Below are positions 13,219-13,918 of a stretch of DNA of 13,918 nucleotides, one piece after another. Positions within the stretch are counted from its first letter, which is position 1. Each line of letters opens with the position of its first letter. The DNA lies in assembly GCA_964555675.1 (NCBI GenBank), contig CAZKTU010000179.1, forward strand, positions 1-13,918, in the 5' to 3' direction. The translations under genes were made by a program, and so were the position numbers. This DNA comes from CAIWXH01 sp964555675. GTDB taxonomy: Bacteria > Chloroflexota > Chloroflexia > Chloroflexales > Chloroflexaceae. Under the pieces are notes generated by a model. That model worked only from the letters and a program-made list of their open reading frames with translations, did no database searches and was not told where the DNA came from.

Positions 13219-13232
13219 ACACCAGGGGGTGT
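13219..13232. repeat. Small ACACC/GGTGT dyad in the SARP leader
   Basis: ACACC (13219-13223) and GGTGT (13228-13232) form a perfect 5-bp dyad between the predicted promoter and the ATG at 13197. It is a possible operator or leader hairpin; the support is weak because the arms are short. Confidence 0.25.
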
Positions 13233-13248
13233 GTTACGGGATCGCCCA

Positions 13249-13276
13249 ATTCTATCACACGCCCAAGGCTCGACAA
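13249..13276 (-). promoter_or_regulatory. Sigma70-like promoter of the SARP gene
   Basis: On the minus strand TTGTCG (13276-13271, four of six consensus bases) is followed by a 16-nt spacer and TAGAAT (13254-13249, five of six), preceded by TGTGA in an extended -10-like context. The transcript start would be near 13242, about 45 nt before the ATG at 13197. Confidence 0.5.
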
Positions 13277-13379
13277 AGCGGGAGCGGCGACGAAGGCCAG
13301 GGCGTCGCCGGTGGCGGCCCCTCTCCTCGGCGCCCTCCCATCGTGCAGGAGCCATGGCTGCTGCCAGGACGCGTGAGCT

Positions 13380-13703
13380 CTAGCGGCGCAGCAGCGACAG
13401 GTAAAGACGGCTTGCCCCAGCGTTGTCGGCAGGCGGATCAACGCCGAGGATGGGGTTGAAGCGATCCACACGGACGCGTGTCTGCACGGACTGCGCCGGG
13501 CTTGCCCCCGTCGTGCTCCACGTAATGGTCGCCGTCGCGCTTTCGCCCGGGGGAATATCCGCCGGGTTCAGGGTGAGCGTCACCGTTGCCCCGTCGCCGC
13601 CGCTGGCGCTATCGAGCTTGAGCCAGGGCTGAGCGCTGCTGGCCTCCCAGCTCGCCCGGGCGATATGACGAGCCAGAAAGGCTCGTCCGCTATGCCGGCG
13701 CAT
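13380..13703 (-). pseudogene. C-terminal fragment of an exported protein (BACON/Ig-like, YLPLV-type tail)
   Basis: The 107-residue frame begins at an ATG only 9 nt after an in-frame TAG. From about residue 18 (ASWEASSAQPWLKLDSASGG) it resembles a BACON-type beta domain: Trp and Pro-Trp-Leu near the start, then Ser-Gly, alternating strands (ATVTLTLNPADIPPGESATATITW) and a VQTRVRV strand. It ends ASRLYLSLLRR, close to the YLPLVRR tail common on secreted Chloroflexota proteins. There is no signal peptide and the N-terminal residues (MRRHSGRAFLARHIAR) look unrelated, so this is the last part of a larger secreted protein whose front has been lost. The opposite possibility, a small cytoplasmic Ig-like protein, is unlikely. 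About 180 bp separates it from the SARP start. Confidence 0.5.
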
Positions 13704-13797
13704 GCTCCTGGCCTACCTTATGTCGACCTTGCCTCTGGTGCATCTCCAGATACCGAACCGGGTCGAAGACAGCTGTGCTCTCACGGAATTGTCGGAG
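13690..13797 (-). other. Coding-like fragment of unknown origin
   Basis: A minus-strand frame bounded by TAG (13800-13798) and TAG (13692-13690) reads LRQFRESTAVFDPVRYLEMHQ and ends in QEHAPA. It has protein-like composition but no start codon at its head. It sits between the repeat end (13827-13854) and the exported-protein fragment, overlapping the first few codons of the latter in another frame. It is probably a scrap of a gene, possibly of mobile origin, but I cannot name the family. Confidence 0.25.
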
Positions 13798-13826
13798 CTA
13801 CACACTCCCCGTTCAACCAGATAGGG

Positions 13827-13854
13827 ATTGTCAGGCAATCCTCTGTAATGCGCG
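13827..13854 (+). repeat. Single end of the CAGGCAA...GTAATGCGCG repeat family
   Basis: ATTGTCAGGCAA (13827-13838), six variable bases, then GTAATGCGCG (13845-13854). Against the inner-facing right arm of the 2839-2920 element, read in reverse complement, it differs at 4 of 28 positions. Against the left arm it differs at 3 of 23. No matching opposite end lies within 77 bp, so this is either a solo end or the start of a longer element continuing beyond 13918. Nothing else supportable was seen between 13855 and the right edge. Confidence 0.55.
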
Positions 13855-13918
13855 CAATGCTCGGTTAGCTCAGCCAGGGTCAAACACGATTGTCGGCTGA
13901 TGCCTTGCGAGAGGTCGA

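Noticed and set aside
13229..13240. Single CCGTAACA-like site in the SARP leader
   Set aside because: It has no second box and lies downstream of the predicted transcript start, so it does not fit the regulon layout.
13855..13885. A GGTTAGCTCAG-like stretch resembling a tRNA D-arm
   Set aside because: No acceptor stem, anticodon arm or GTTCAAATC-like T-arm can be folded around it.

Overview
The window is high-GC bacterial DNA that most resembles Chloroflexota. The evidence is indirect: membrane proteins related to the ComP sensor domain but lacking a kinase, a 939-residue SARP-type regulator with AAA and TPR regions, a phosphatase-kinase fusion of the partner-switching type, and a remnant ending in a YLSLLRR tail like the YLPLV-type ends of exported Chloroflexota proteins. 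No marker gene is present, so the assignment is inferred. Every intact gene lies on the minus strand, so the window reads from right to left.

Layout in transcription order. (1) 13918-13380: remnants only. One end of a repeat (13827-13854), a coding-like scrap, and the C-terminal piece of an exported protein. (2) 13197-10378: a SARP/AAA/TPR regulator with its own sigma70-like promoter. A hairpin of heptamer repeats follows it. (3) 10254-7748: a GAF-SpoIIE phosphatase fused to an RsbW-like kinase, then two paralogous STAS antagonists. This is a partner-switching cassette with no sigma factor in view. (4) 7624-5443: an unrecognised soluble protein coupled to a PDZ-like/ComP-like membrane protein without a kinase. 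(5) 5358-3139: a membrane-anchored two-haem cytochrome c, a second ComP-like membrane protein, and a wrecked FAD-oxidoreductase gene ending at a 77-bp inverted-repeat element. (6) 2736 to the left edge: an ArsR-headed operon of ArsR, an SRPBCC/AHSA1 protein, an S51 peptidase and two RibD/DHFR-like reductases. The last reductase is cut off at a junction near position 125, against the start of an unrelated exported-protein gene on the plus strand.

The most notable signal is regulatory. Three separate transcription units (the cytochrome operon, the 7624 operon and the phosphatase-kinase gene) share one promoter layout: CCGTAACG-N4-CCGTAACG, then exactly 21 nt, then a TAnnCT -10 element. None has a recognisable -35. 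This looks like a small regulon joining redox or membrane sensing to the partner switch, driven by a tandem-binding activator encoded elsewhere. The second theme is genome erosion at the edges of these operons: three or four truncated genes, two of them next to copies of the same repeat end.
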